From CAVPEW01 sp050247895 (GTDB lineage Bacteria > Actinomycetota > Acidimicrobiia > Acidimicrobiales > VFJN01): a stretch of DNA of 8,066 nucleotides. Under the pieces are notes generated by a model that was given only the letters and a program-made list of their open reading frames with translations, did no database searches and was not told where the DNA came from. This document shows, piece by piece, positions 1 through 5,202 of the stretch (positions are counted from its first letter, which is position 1; every line of letters begins with the position of its first letter). A program made the position numbers and the translations under genes. The stretch is from positions 1 to 8,066 of the forward strand of contig JBFWTJ010000184.1 in assembly GCA_050247895.1 (NCBI GenBank). Reading direction: 5' to 3'.

Positions 1-93
1 GGCCGAGTCGTCGTCGTCTCCGCAGGCCGCCATCCCGGCGACGACGACGAGGGCCAGGAGCGCCGCCAGGGCGCGTCTGATCGTGGAAGACAT
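1..93 (-). CDS. Lipoprotein, N-terminal fragment (substrate unknown)
   Basis: Reading the minus strand from ATG at 93 gives 31 codons before the window edge. The protein begins with a short basic stretch (MSSTIRR). A hydrophobic segment of Ala, Leu and Val follows (about residues 8-20), then G-M-A-A-C with Cys24, then an acidic run (GDDDD). This is a textbook type II (lipoprotein) signal peptide: Cys24 would be lipidated and the mature protein anchored to the outer face of the membrane. The acidic linker after the Cys is typical of solute-binding lipoproteins and other secreted lipoproteins, but the functional domain lies outside the window, so no substrate can be named. A purine-rich AGAAAGGG lies at 111-104, ten bases upstream of the ATG, and is a plausible ribosome binding site. 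Transcription is divergent from the VUT-family gene. Confidence 0.75.
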   Translation of the reverse strand, partial: MSSTIRRALAALLALVVVAGMAACGDDDDSA

Positions 94-114
94 GTGGTTG
101 GTGCCCTTTCTGTT

Positions 115-126
115 GGGGGGGGGGGG
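115..126. repeat. Homopolymer run of 12 G
   Basis: Twelve consecutive G on the plus strand (C12 on the minus strand) lie in the divergent intergenic region. They sit just upstream of the lipoprotein ribosome binding site (111-104). If the lipoprotein is transcribed from the TACCCT box at 149-144, the run falls in its 5' untranslated region. Runs of this length are prone to slipped-strand length change in cells and to sequencing or assembly error, so its length should be treated as uncertain. Confidence 0.8.
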
Positions 127-143
127 TTCCGCCGCGGACCGCG

Positions 144-149
144 AGGGTA
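144..149 (-). promoter_or_regulatory. Possible -10 box for the lipoprotein gene
   Basis: The minus strand reads TACCCT at 149-144, which fits the actinobacterial TANNNT -10 consensus. It lies about 50 bases upstream of the lipoprotein ATG. No convincing -35 element is seen. On the plus strand, TACAGT at 202-207 is an equally weak -10 candidate for the VUT-family gene starting at 265. The rest of 94-264 shows nothing else recognisable. Confidence 0.2.
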
Positions 150-264
150 CCGGCGCGATCCGCGGCCGACGAGCACGGTGGGTGGGCCCGGGGCGGCCCG
201 GTACAGTCGCCGCCGGCGGTTCCACCCGGGCAACCCGCCTCACCAAAACCGGAGGACCCACCCC

Positions 265-966
265 GTGAGCACCCTCGACCCGCCGTCGGCGCGCCCGGCG
301 GCGGTCGCCGCGGTGGCCGGCCGAGTCGCCGTCGCCGCCGTCGCCGCCTACGCCGGCGCCCAGGTCATCGCCGACGTCACCAGCCTCAAGATCGGCTCGG
401 TGGCCGGACGGGCCGTCGACATGGGCACCTTCGTCTACCCGGTGACCTTCACCCTGCGCGACGTCGTGCACAAGGCGCTCGGCCGCCGGGCCGCCCGCAC
501 GCTGGTCGTCACCTGCGCCGTGGTCAACCTCGCCATGGCCGCCTACCTCCAGTGGGCGGCCCGGGTTCCCGCCGACGCCTCCTACCCGCTGGCCGCCGAG
601 TTCGAGGCGGTCCTGGCCCCGCTGTGGCGGATCACCGTGGCCTCGATCGTGGCCGAGGTGGTCAGCGAGCTGCTCGACACCGAGGTGTACCACTGGTTCG
701 TCCGCAGGGTGACCACCCGGCACCAGTGGGCCCGGGTGCTGGTGTCCAACGCCGTCAGCGTCCCGGTCGACAACGTGATCTTCGCCGTGGGCGCCTTCGG
801 GGCCCTGCCCCTGCTGGGCGACCACCCGCTGACCCTGCCGTGGGCCGCGGTGTGGGACGTGTTCCTGGTCAACCTCGTGGTCAAGGGCCTGGTCTCGGTG
901 GCCAGCGTGCCGCTGATCTACGCCACCCCGGACCGGGACTGGGACGCCGACGGCCCGTCGGGCTGA
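265..966 (+). CDS. VUT family protein, putative queuosine precursor transporter (YhhQ-like)
   Basis: A 233-residue integral membrane protein resembling the Vut_1/YhhQ family, whose characterised members import queuosine precursors (preQ0/preQ1) across the inner membrane. Family-like segments are visible: G-T-F-V-Y-P-V-T-F-T-L-R-D at about residues 54-66, where the family has a Pro and Asp at a membrane entry; S-E-L-L-D-T-E-V-Y at 134-142; and V-D-N-V-I-F at 168-173, matching the conserved Asp-x-x-x-Phe segment. Hydrophobic stretches near 19-37, 51-67, 78-98, 118-138, 158-180 and 194-219 fit the usual six membrane helices. The GTG at 265 was chosen because GGAGG lies at 251-255, nine bases upstream. 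The open frame continues upstream to 94, but that extension is Arg/Pro/Gly-rich, crosses the G12 run and looks non-coding. The gene converges with the prenyl synthase, with 16 bases between the stops. Family membership is fairly sure; substrate is inferred, and no queuosine genes are in view. Confidence 0.82.
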   Translation: MSTLDPPSARPAAVAAVAGRVAVAAVAAYAGAQVIADVTSLKIGSVAGRAVDMGTFVYPVTFTLRDVVHKALGRRAARTLVVTCAVVNLAMAAYLQWAARVPADASYPLAAEFEAVLAPLWRITVASIVAEVVSELLDTEVYHWFVRRVTTRHQWARVLVSNAVSVPVDNVIFAVGAFGALPLLGDHPLTLPWAAVWDVFLVNLVVKGLVSVASVPLIYATPDRDWDADGPSG

Positions 967-982
967 CCGGCGGTCGGGCGGA

Positions 983-2080
983 TCAGGCCCGGCGGTGGGC
1001 CACGAACCGGGCCAGCTCGACCAGCGCCGTGCGGGCCTCGGGCACCAGGTCCGAGGCCGAGACGGCCTCGATCGCGGTGGCGGTCAGCTCGTCGATGCGG
1101 GCCTCCACGCTCGACACCGCCCCGGTGGCGACCAGCACGTCCTGGATGGCGCGGACGCCGCCCTCGTCGAGGTCCCGGTCGCCGACCCGGGCCAGGGCCC
1201 GGGCCTGGTCGTCGCCCGCCCGGGCCGACGCGGTGGCCAGCAGCGGCGTCGGCTTGCCCTCGCGCAGGTCGTCGCCGACCGGCTTGCCCGTGGCCGCCTC
1301 GTCCCCGAACGCGCCGAGCAGGTCGTCGCGGAGCTGGAACGCCTCGCCCAGCGGGTCGCCGTAGGCCGAGAGCTGGTCGGCCAGGTCGTCGAGCCGCCCG
1401 GCCAGCGCCGCGCCCACGTGCAGCGGCCGCTCGATCGTGTACTTGCCCGACTTGTACCGGGAGATCCGCCGGGCGTTGACCGGGTCGGTGTCGCCCCGGG
1501 CCGTGCCCAGCACGTCGAGGAGCTGCCCCGCGTTGAGCTCGAGGCGCAGCTCGTCCCACACCGCGAGCACCTCGGGATCCCGCGACGGCAGGAGCTGGTC
1601 CGCGTACACGTGGGCCAGGTCGCCGACCAGCACGGCGACGCCCTCGCCGAAGCGCCGGGCCTCGCCCCGCCACCCGTCGGCGTGGTGGCGGTCGACGAAC
1701 TCGAGGTGCAGCGTGGTGGTCCCCCGGCGACGGGACGAGCCGTCCATCACGTCGTCGTGGACCAGCGCGAAGGCCTGGAGCATCTCGAACGCGGCGCCGG
1801 CGTCGACGATGGCCGGGTCCTGGGGATCGCCCCCCGCGCCCACGAAGCCCCAGAAGCAGAAGGCCGGGCGGAGCCGCTTGCCGCCGTTCATCACGAAGCG
1901 CTCGAGGGCCGAGTAGGGCCCGGCCAGGTCGGGGGACAGGGCGCTCCAGCGGGCCGACTCGGCGGTCAGGAGGTCGGCGAGGCGACGCTCGACCCGAGCG
2001 GCGACCGCCCGCAGGGCCGGGGGTTCGGGCACCGTGCGCGACCGCATGCCCCCCGGATGGTAGGAGGCGGGCCCGGCCAC
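983..2080 (-). CDS. Polyprenyl synthetase, probable geranylgeranyl diphosphate synthase
   Basis: A 365-residue trans-isoprenyl diphosphate synthase that condenses isopentenyl diphosphate with an allylic diphosphate in the cytosol. Visible motifs are GGKRLRP (66-72, IPP binding), the first Asp-rich motif DDVMD (109-113), YKSGKYT (209-215), the second motif RDDLLG (251-256), and GKPVGDDLREGK (265-276). The second motif is DDLLG rather than DDxxD, which is usual in actinobacterial IdsA-like enzymes and is not a defect. The first motif lacks the two-residue insertion of bacterial FPP synthases. Phe104, at the fifth position before it, suggests a short product; C20 is the best guess by analogy with archaeal GGPP synthases. 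GTG at 2080 is chosen because AGGGG lies eight bases upstream. ATG at 2047 is an alternative, with GGGGGG only one base away. It follows xseB by about 105 bases on the same strand. Confidence 0.88.
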   Translation of the reverse strand: MAGPASYHPGGMRSRTVPEPPALRAVAARVERRLADLLTAESARWSALSPDLAGPYSALERFVMNGGKRLRPAFCFWGFVGAGGDPQDPAIVDAGAAFEMLQAFALVHDDVMDGSSRRRGTTTLHLEFVDRHHADGWRGEARRFGEGVAVLVGDLAHVYADQLLPSRDPEVLAVWDELRLELNAGQLLDVLGTARGDTDPVNARRISRYKSGKYTIERPLHVGAALAGRLDDLADQLSAYGDPLGEAFQLRDDLLGAFGDEAATGKPVGDDLREGKPTPLLATASARAGDDQARALARVGDRDLDEGGVRAIQDVLVATGAVSSVEARIDELTATAIEAVSASDLVPEARTALVELARFVAHRRA

Positions 2081-2139
2081 CGCCGCATCCCCTGCGCGAC
2101 GCGGTGCCGCCGGAGGTCCTGCACGAGGCGGCGACGGCT

Positions 2140-2165
2140 CGGCGCGCCGTGACGCCGGCGCGCCG
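2140..2165 (-). other. Perfect 10-bp stem-loop between xseB and the prenyl synthase
   Basis: CGGCGCGCCG at 2140-2149 recurs at 2156-2165. Each copy is itself palindromic, so together they form a perfect 10-bp, all-GC stem with a 6-base loop. No T-tract follows on the minus strand, so this is not a classical intrinsic terminator. It could attenuate or process the operon transcript between xseB and the downstream gene, or simply reflect GC-rich sequence. Its structure is certain; its function is not. Confidence 0.45.
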
Positions 2166-2185
2166 CGGCCGCCCGCTGGGCCGGG

Positions 2186-2437
2186 TCAGCCGGCCGGGGG
2201 GTCCTCCGGCTCGGGCGCCGCGGCCGGGTCCAGCTCGGCCACGATCCGCTCGACCTCGAAGCGGGCCGTGCCGATGCGGTCGCGGCACACCCGGACCAGC
2301 AGGGCGGCCCGCCGGACCCGGCTGACCAGGACGTCCACGTCGACGGCGTCGTCCTCGATCTCGGCCAGGATGGCCTCCAGCTCGGCCAGCGCGGCGCCGT
2401 AGCCGATCTCGCCCGGGTCTTCGTCGGGCTCAGGCAT
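2186..2437 (-). CDS. xseB: Exodeoxyribonuclease VII small subunit
   Basis: An 83-residue protein matching XseB in length, sequence and position. It opens with an acidic tail (about 1-11). The family core follows at about 12-70: G-Y-G-A-A-L-A-E-L-E-A-I-L, a short turn (D-A-V-D-V-D), then a long helix with Arg and Glu typical of XseB coiled-coil hairpins (V-E-R-I-V-A-E-L). The last dozen residues are Pro/Glu-rich and probably disordered. Several XseB copies bind XseA to make the exonuclease VII complex, which cuts single-stranded DNA processively from either end into short acid-soluble oligonucleotides. Its ATG (2437-2435) lies inside the end of xseA with an 8-base overlap, so translation is probably coupled and the subunits made together. 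The stop is TGA at 2188-2186. Confidence 0.93.
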   Translation of the reverse strand: MPEPDEDPGEIGYGAALAELEAILAEIEDDAVDVDVLVSRVRRAALLVRVCRDRIGTARFEVERIVAELDPAAAPEPEDPPAG

Positions 2438-3839
2438 CGGGCTCCTCCGGGGGGTCGACGGTGGAACGGAGCTCGCCGTCGGCGAGCAGGGTGGCGATCC
2501 GCTCGCCCGGGGCCACGTCGTGGCGGGACCTCACCACCGAGCCGTCGGCCCGGCGGGTGATGGACCAGCCCCGGGCCAGGGCCCGCTCGGGGTCCAGGGC
2601 CCGGACCCGGGCCGACAGGCCGGCCAGGGACCGCTCGGCCCCGGCCGCGGCCCGGGGTGCCCGCTGGGCCAGGTGGTGGCTGACCGCGCCGGTGGCGGCC
2701 TCGGCGCCGCGCACGGTGCGGCGGGCCGCTCCGGCCAGGCGGCCGACGCGCAGCGCGACCCCGGCCTCGGCCCGCTCCAGGGCCAGGGACCCGGCCCGGT
2801 GGGACCGGTCGGCGTGGCGGTCGAGCCGGGCCGCGGCCAGGCCCAGCGTGCCCCGGGTGGAGGCCGAGAGGTGGCGGCCCTGGTCCTTGAGGCGCCGGTC
2901 GTGGCCGGCCAGCGCCCGGGCGCCGGCCCCGGCCACCGCGGCCCAGCGGTCCTCCAGGAGCTGCGCCTGGGCGGCCACCCGTTCGACGAGGAGCGCGCCG
3001 CACGCCGTGGGCGTCTTGGCCGCCGTGTGGGCCACCTCGTCGGCCACCGTCCGGTCGACCTCGTGGCCGACGCCGGTGACCACGGGGTGGGGGCAGCCGG
3101 CGATCGCCCGGGCCACGACCTCGGTGTCGAACGCGGCCAGGTCCGTGCGCGCGCCCCCGCCGCGCACCAGCGCCACCACGTCGAGGTCCTGCCCGGCCAG
3201 CAGCGCCAGCGCGGCGCGGATCGAACCGGCCGCGCCCGGCCCCTGGACCCGGGCGTCGACCACCGTGACGCGGAAGCCGAAGCCCGAGCGGCCCAGCTCG
3301 TGGAGCAGGTCGGCCTCGGCCGCGCTCCCCACGCTGGTGACCACCCCGACCCGCAGGGGCACGTCGGCCAGGGTGCGCCCCCGGTTGGCCACTCGCAGGC
3401 CCTCGGCGTCGAGCCGGGCCAGCAGCTCGGCCCGGGCCAGCTCGAGGCGCCCCAGCGTGTAGGCCGGGTCGATGGCGGTCATCCGCAGCTGGAGCTGGCC
3501 CCGGGGCGCGAACCAGTCGATCCGGCCCCGCACCCGCACCTCGGTGCCGTCGACCATCCGGACGCTGCCCCCCGCCGCGGTCAGGGTGCGGTTGACCGAC
3601 CGCCGGTTGCGGGCGGAGAGGATCACCGGCAGCGTGGCGCGCCCGCCCTGCTCGTCCACCTCGACCAGGCTGAAGTAGACGTGGCCCGAGGCGGGGCGGG
3701 AGAGGTCGTGGACCTCGCCCCGGACCCAGACCTCGTCGGGGAAGCCCTGGTGCAGCACCTGGGCGACGGCGGTGGCCAGCTCGGCCACCGACCAGGTCGG
3801 CTCGACCGCACGGCCGACGTCGGGATCCTCCCAGAGCAC
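2430..3839 (-). CDS. xseA: Exodeoxyribonuclease VII large subunit
   Basis: A 469-residue XseA, the catalytic subunit of exonuclease VII, which degrades single-stranded DNA and acts in mismatch repair and DNA damage tolerance. An N-terminal OB-fold for DNA binding spans about 16-125 (W-S-V-A-E-L; V-W-V-R-G-E-V at 37-43; G-H-V-Y-F-S-L at 52-58). The nuclease domain follows, with V-R-G-G-G-A-R-T-D-L at 225-234, G-V-G-H-E-V-D at 256-262 and K-T-P-T-A at 275-279. A long Ala/Arg/Leu-rich helical region (about 285-410) gives the extended arm that carries XseB. The conserved L-A-R-G-W segment (421-425) closes the protein. The GTG at 3839 is preferred: it leaves a normal 16-residue lead before WSVAEL and sits seven bases after a TAGGCT box (leaderless start). 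An in-frame ATG at 3911 would add 24 residues encoded by the 42-bp repeat and has only GGGG as a binding site. The frame stays open to 5366, but that part is antisense to real genes. Confidence 0.92.
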   Translation of the reverse strand: MLWEDPDVGRAVEPTWSVAELATAVAQVLHQGFPDEVWVRGEVHDLSRPASGHVYFSLVEVDEQGGRATLPVILSARNRRSVNRTLTAAGGSVRMVDGTEVRVRGRIDWFAPRGQLQLRMTAIDPAYTLGRLELARAELLARLDAEGLRVANRGRTLADVPLRVGVVTSVGSAAEADLLHELGRSGFGFRVTVVDARVQGPGAAGSIRAALALLAGQDLDVVALVRGGGARTDLAAFDTEVVARAIAGCPHPVVTGVGHEVDRTVADEVAHTAAKTPTACGALLVERVAAQAQLLEDRWAAVAGAGARALAGHDRRLKDQGRHLSASTRGTLGLAAARLDRHADRSHRAGSLALERAEAGVALRVGRLAGAARRTVRGAEAATGAVSHHLAQRAPRAAAGAERSLAGLSARVRALDPERALARGWSITRRADGSVVRSRHDVAPGERIATLLADGELRSTVDPPEEPDA

Positions 3840-3846
3840 GGCGGCG

Positions 3847-3852
3847 AGCCTA
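3847..3852 (-). promoter_or_regulatory. Candidate leaderless promoter -10 box of xseA
   Basis: The minus strand reads TAGGCT (TANNNT consensus) followed by exactly seven bases and then the GTG start of xseA at 3839. This is the spacing expected when transcription begins on the first base of the start codon, as is common in actinobacteria. The lack of a Shine-Dalgarno sequence before this GTG supports the idea. No good -35 element is evident. The box lies just beyond the 42-bp repeat array, which would place those repeats over or upstream of the polymerase site. Confidence 0.45.
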
Positions 3853-3860
3853 GGCAGGGC

Positions 3861-3951
3861 CTGCGACGTGCACCGCGCCCCGGCCGCGGGTCCGGACCGG
3901 CCCTGCGACATGGACAGCGCCCCGGCGACGGGTCCGGACCGGGCCTGCGAC
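3861..3951. repeat. 42-bp tandem repeat, two full copies plus a start of a third
   Basis: CTGCGAC occurs at 3861, 3903 and 3945, exactly 42 bases apart each time. The units 3861-3902 and 3903-3944 agree at 36 of 42 positions. The third copy keeps only about eight bases before diverging into the ribosome binding site region of the next gene. The array fills most of the 144-base divergent region between xseA and the His-rich hydrolase. It is low in obvious coding signals and so is most likely regulatory or a local duplication. Confidence 0.85.
3889..3940. promoter_or_regulatory. Pair of phased 10-bp palindromes, possible operator
   Basis: GGTCCGGACC, a perfect palindrome, lies at 3889-3898 and again at 3931-3940, once in each full 42-bp repeat unit. 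All six differences between the units fall outside it. Their 42-base spacing equals four turns of B-DNA, so both face the same side of the helix. The location is between two divergent genes and next to the xseA -10 candidate. Binding by a dimeric regulator is an inference; no regulator gene is in the window. Confidence 0.35.
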
Positions 3952-3983
3952 ACTGACCCGGGGCGCAGGAGGAGGCTGGACCC

Positions 3984-5087
3984 ATGCAGGACCACGGCGC
4001 GCACGGCGACCCCCGCGACGGGGACCGGCCCGAGCAGGGGCCCGGCGGGGACGACCACGGGCACGACGACCACGGGCACGGACACGGCGAGCCCAGCCAC
4101 GAGGGGCACGGGCACCCGCACGGCCACCACCACGGGCACCACGGGCCGGTCGCCGCCTCGGCGCTGACGACCCGGCACGAGGAGATCGCGCCCGGCGTCG
4201 TCCAGATCGACACCCTGCTCGGCGGGTGGTCCCGGGTCACCGCCGGCTACCTCCTCGGCGGGGACGCGCCGGTCCTGGTCGAGACGGGAAGCCAGACCTC
4301 GGTGCCGGTGCTGCTCGCCGCCCTGGCCGGCCTGGGCGTCGATCCCGGCGAGCTGGCCGGCGTGGTCGTGACCCACATCCACCTCGACCACGCCGGTGGC
4401 GTCGGCGACGTCGCCGCGGCCTTCCCGGGGGCGACGGTCTACGTGCACCCCAAGGGCGCCCGGCACCTGGTCGACCCCCGCCGGCTCGTCGACAGCGCGG
4501 CCATGGTCTACGGCGACCTGCTCGACTCGCTCTACGGCCGGCTCACGCCCACCGAGGCGGCCCGGGTGGTGGCCCTCGAGGACGGCGACGAGGTGCGGAT
4601 CTCGGCCAACCGCACGCTGACCACCGTCGACTCGCCCGGTCACGCCAAGCACCACCTGGCCCTCCACGACTCCGACAGCGGCATCCTGTTCGCCGGCGAC
4701 GCCGTGGGCGTGCGCCTGCCCGACGTGGGCGTGCTGCGCCCGGCCACCCCGCCGCCCGACTTCGACCTCGACCAGGCCCTGTCCTCGCTCCGGCGCTTCG
4801 CCGAACGGCGCCCGGCCGGCATCGCCCTGGCCCACTTCGGGCTGGTCCCCGACCCCCAGGACATCCTCGTCGAGGCGACCGAGACCCTGACCCGCTGGGC
4901 CGAGGTGGCCGAGGCGGCCTGGCGGGAGGGCCGGGACATCGCCACCGCCCTCGACGCCGCCTTCGCCGTCGATCCCGCCACCGTCGACCCCGCGGCCCGC
5001 GAGGTGATGGAGACGCTCAACGGCATCCACTCCAACGCCGCGGGGTTCCGGCGCTGGCTCGAGGGCCGGAGCACGCCCGACCGCTGA
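3984..5087 (+). CDS. Metallo-beta-lactamase-fold hydrolase with His-rich N-terminus
   Basis: A 367-residue protein. Residues 1-54 hold 16 His, 14 of them between 25 and 53 in H-G-H and H-H-H patterns mixed with Asp, Glu and Gly. This resembles metal-buffering tails of zinc or nickel transporters and chaperones. Residues about 65-290 are an MBL-fold domain with a full set of metal ligands: T-H-I-H-L-D-H (His131, His133, Asp135, His136), His220 (S-P-G-H), Asp239 (A-G-D-A) and His284 (A-H-F-G). A helical C-terminal part (about 292-360) follows. The enzyme should be a cytoplasmic two-metal hydrolase, since no signal peptide is seen. The substrate is unknown; thioester, lactone or phosphoester hydrolysis are all possible in this fold. 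The ATG is well supported by AGGAGGAGG at 3967-3975, eight bases upstream, so the His-rich tail is translated. It is divergent from xseA and 115 bases upstream of the thiolase. Confidence 0.87.
   Translation: MQDHGAHGDPRDGDRPEQGPGGDDHGHDDHGHGHGEPSHEGHGHPHGHHHGHHGPVAASALTTRHEEIAPGVVQIDTLLGGWSRVTAGYLLGGDAPVLVETGSQTSVPVLLAALAGLGVDPGELAGVVVTHIHLDHAGGVGDVAAAFPGATVYVHPKGARHLVDPRRLVDSAAMVYGDLLDSLYGRLTPTEAARVVALEDGDEVRISANRTLTTVDSPGHAKHHLALHDSDSGILFAGDAVGVRLPDVGVLRPATPPPDFDLDQALSSLRRFAERRPAGIALAHFGLVPDPQDILVEATETLTRWAEVAEAAWREGRDIATALDAAFAVDPATVDPAAREVMETLNGIHSNAAGFRRWLEGRSTPDR
4050..4079 (+). repeat. Two perfect 15-bp tandem copies in the His-rich coding region
   Basis: GACGACCACGGGCAC at 4050-4064 is followed directly by an identical copy at 4065-4079. 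Each codes for Asp-Asp-His-Gly-His in the frame of the hydrolase (the protein reads D-D-H-G-H-D-D-H-G-H). Looser CACGGGCAC-like words continue to about 4143. The His-rich tail thus appears to have grown by in-frame duplication. Confidence 0.75.
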
Positions 5088-5202
5088 CCGGCCCGGGCGG
5101 GCGACGGGAGCCGGTGCCGGTCGATGGGGGATGATGGGGGCGCCGCTCGCGGGGGGACGGCACCGTCGCCCGTCCGCCGCGGGCACCGAACCTGGAGGAC
5201 AC

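Noticed and set aside
953..991. Small inverted repeats between the converging VUT and prenyl synthase genes as a bidirectional terminator
   Set aside because: Stems are only 4-5 bp (GCCC/GGGC; CGGGC/GCCCG), with no T-tracts; expected often at this GC content.
1322..1330. DDLLG instead of DDxxD in the second motif of the prenyl synthase as a sign of inactivation
   Set aside because: This variant is normal in actinobacterial GGPP synthase-like enzymes, and the other motifs are intact.
995..2152. A 385-codon plus-strand frame opposite the prenyl synthase
   Set aside because: It is a mirror of the real gene, with Gly/Arg/Val/His-rich composition, no domain and no ribosome binding site.
3861..3951. 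The 42-bp repeat as a 14-residue protein repeat
   Set aside because: Five of the six differences between units fall at one position modulo 3, hinting at coding. But the frames that make them silent have a TAG at 3851 (plus) or at 3852-3850 (minus), and I found no supported start codon. With six differences this bias can arise by chance.
5086..5122. GACCGG/CCGGTC inverted repeat after the MBL gene as a terminator
   Set aside because: Six-base stem with a 25-base loop and no T-tract; too weak.
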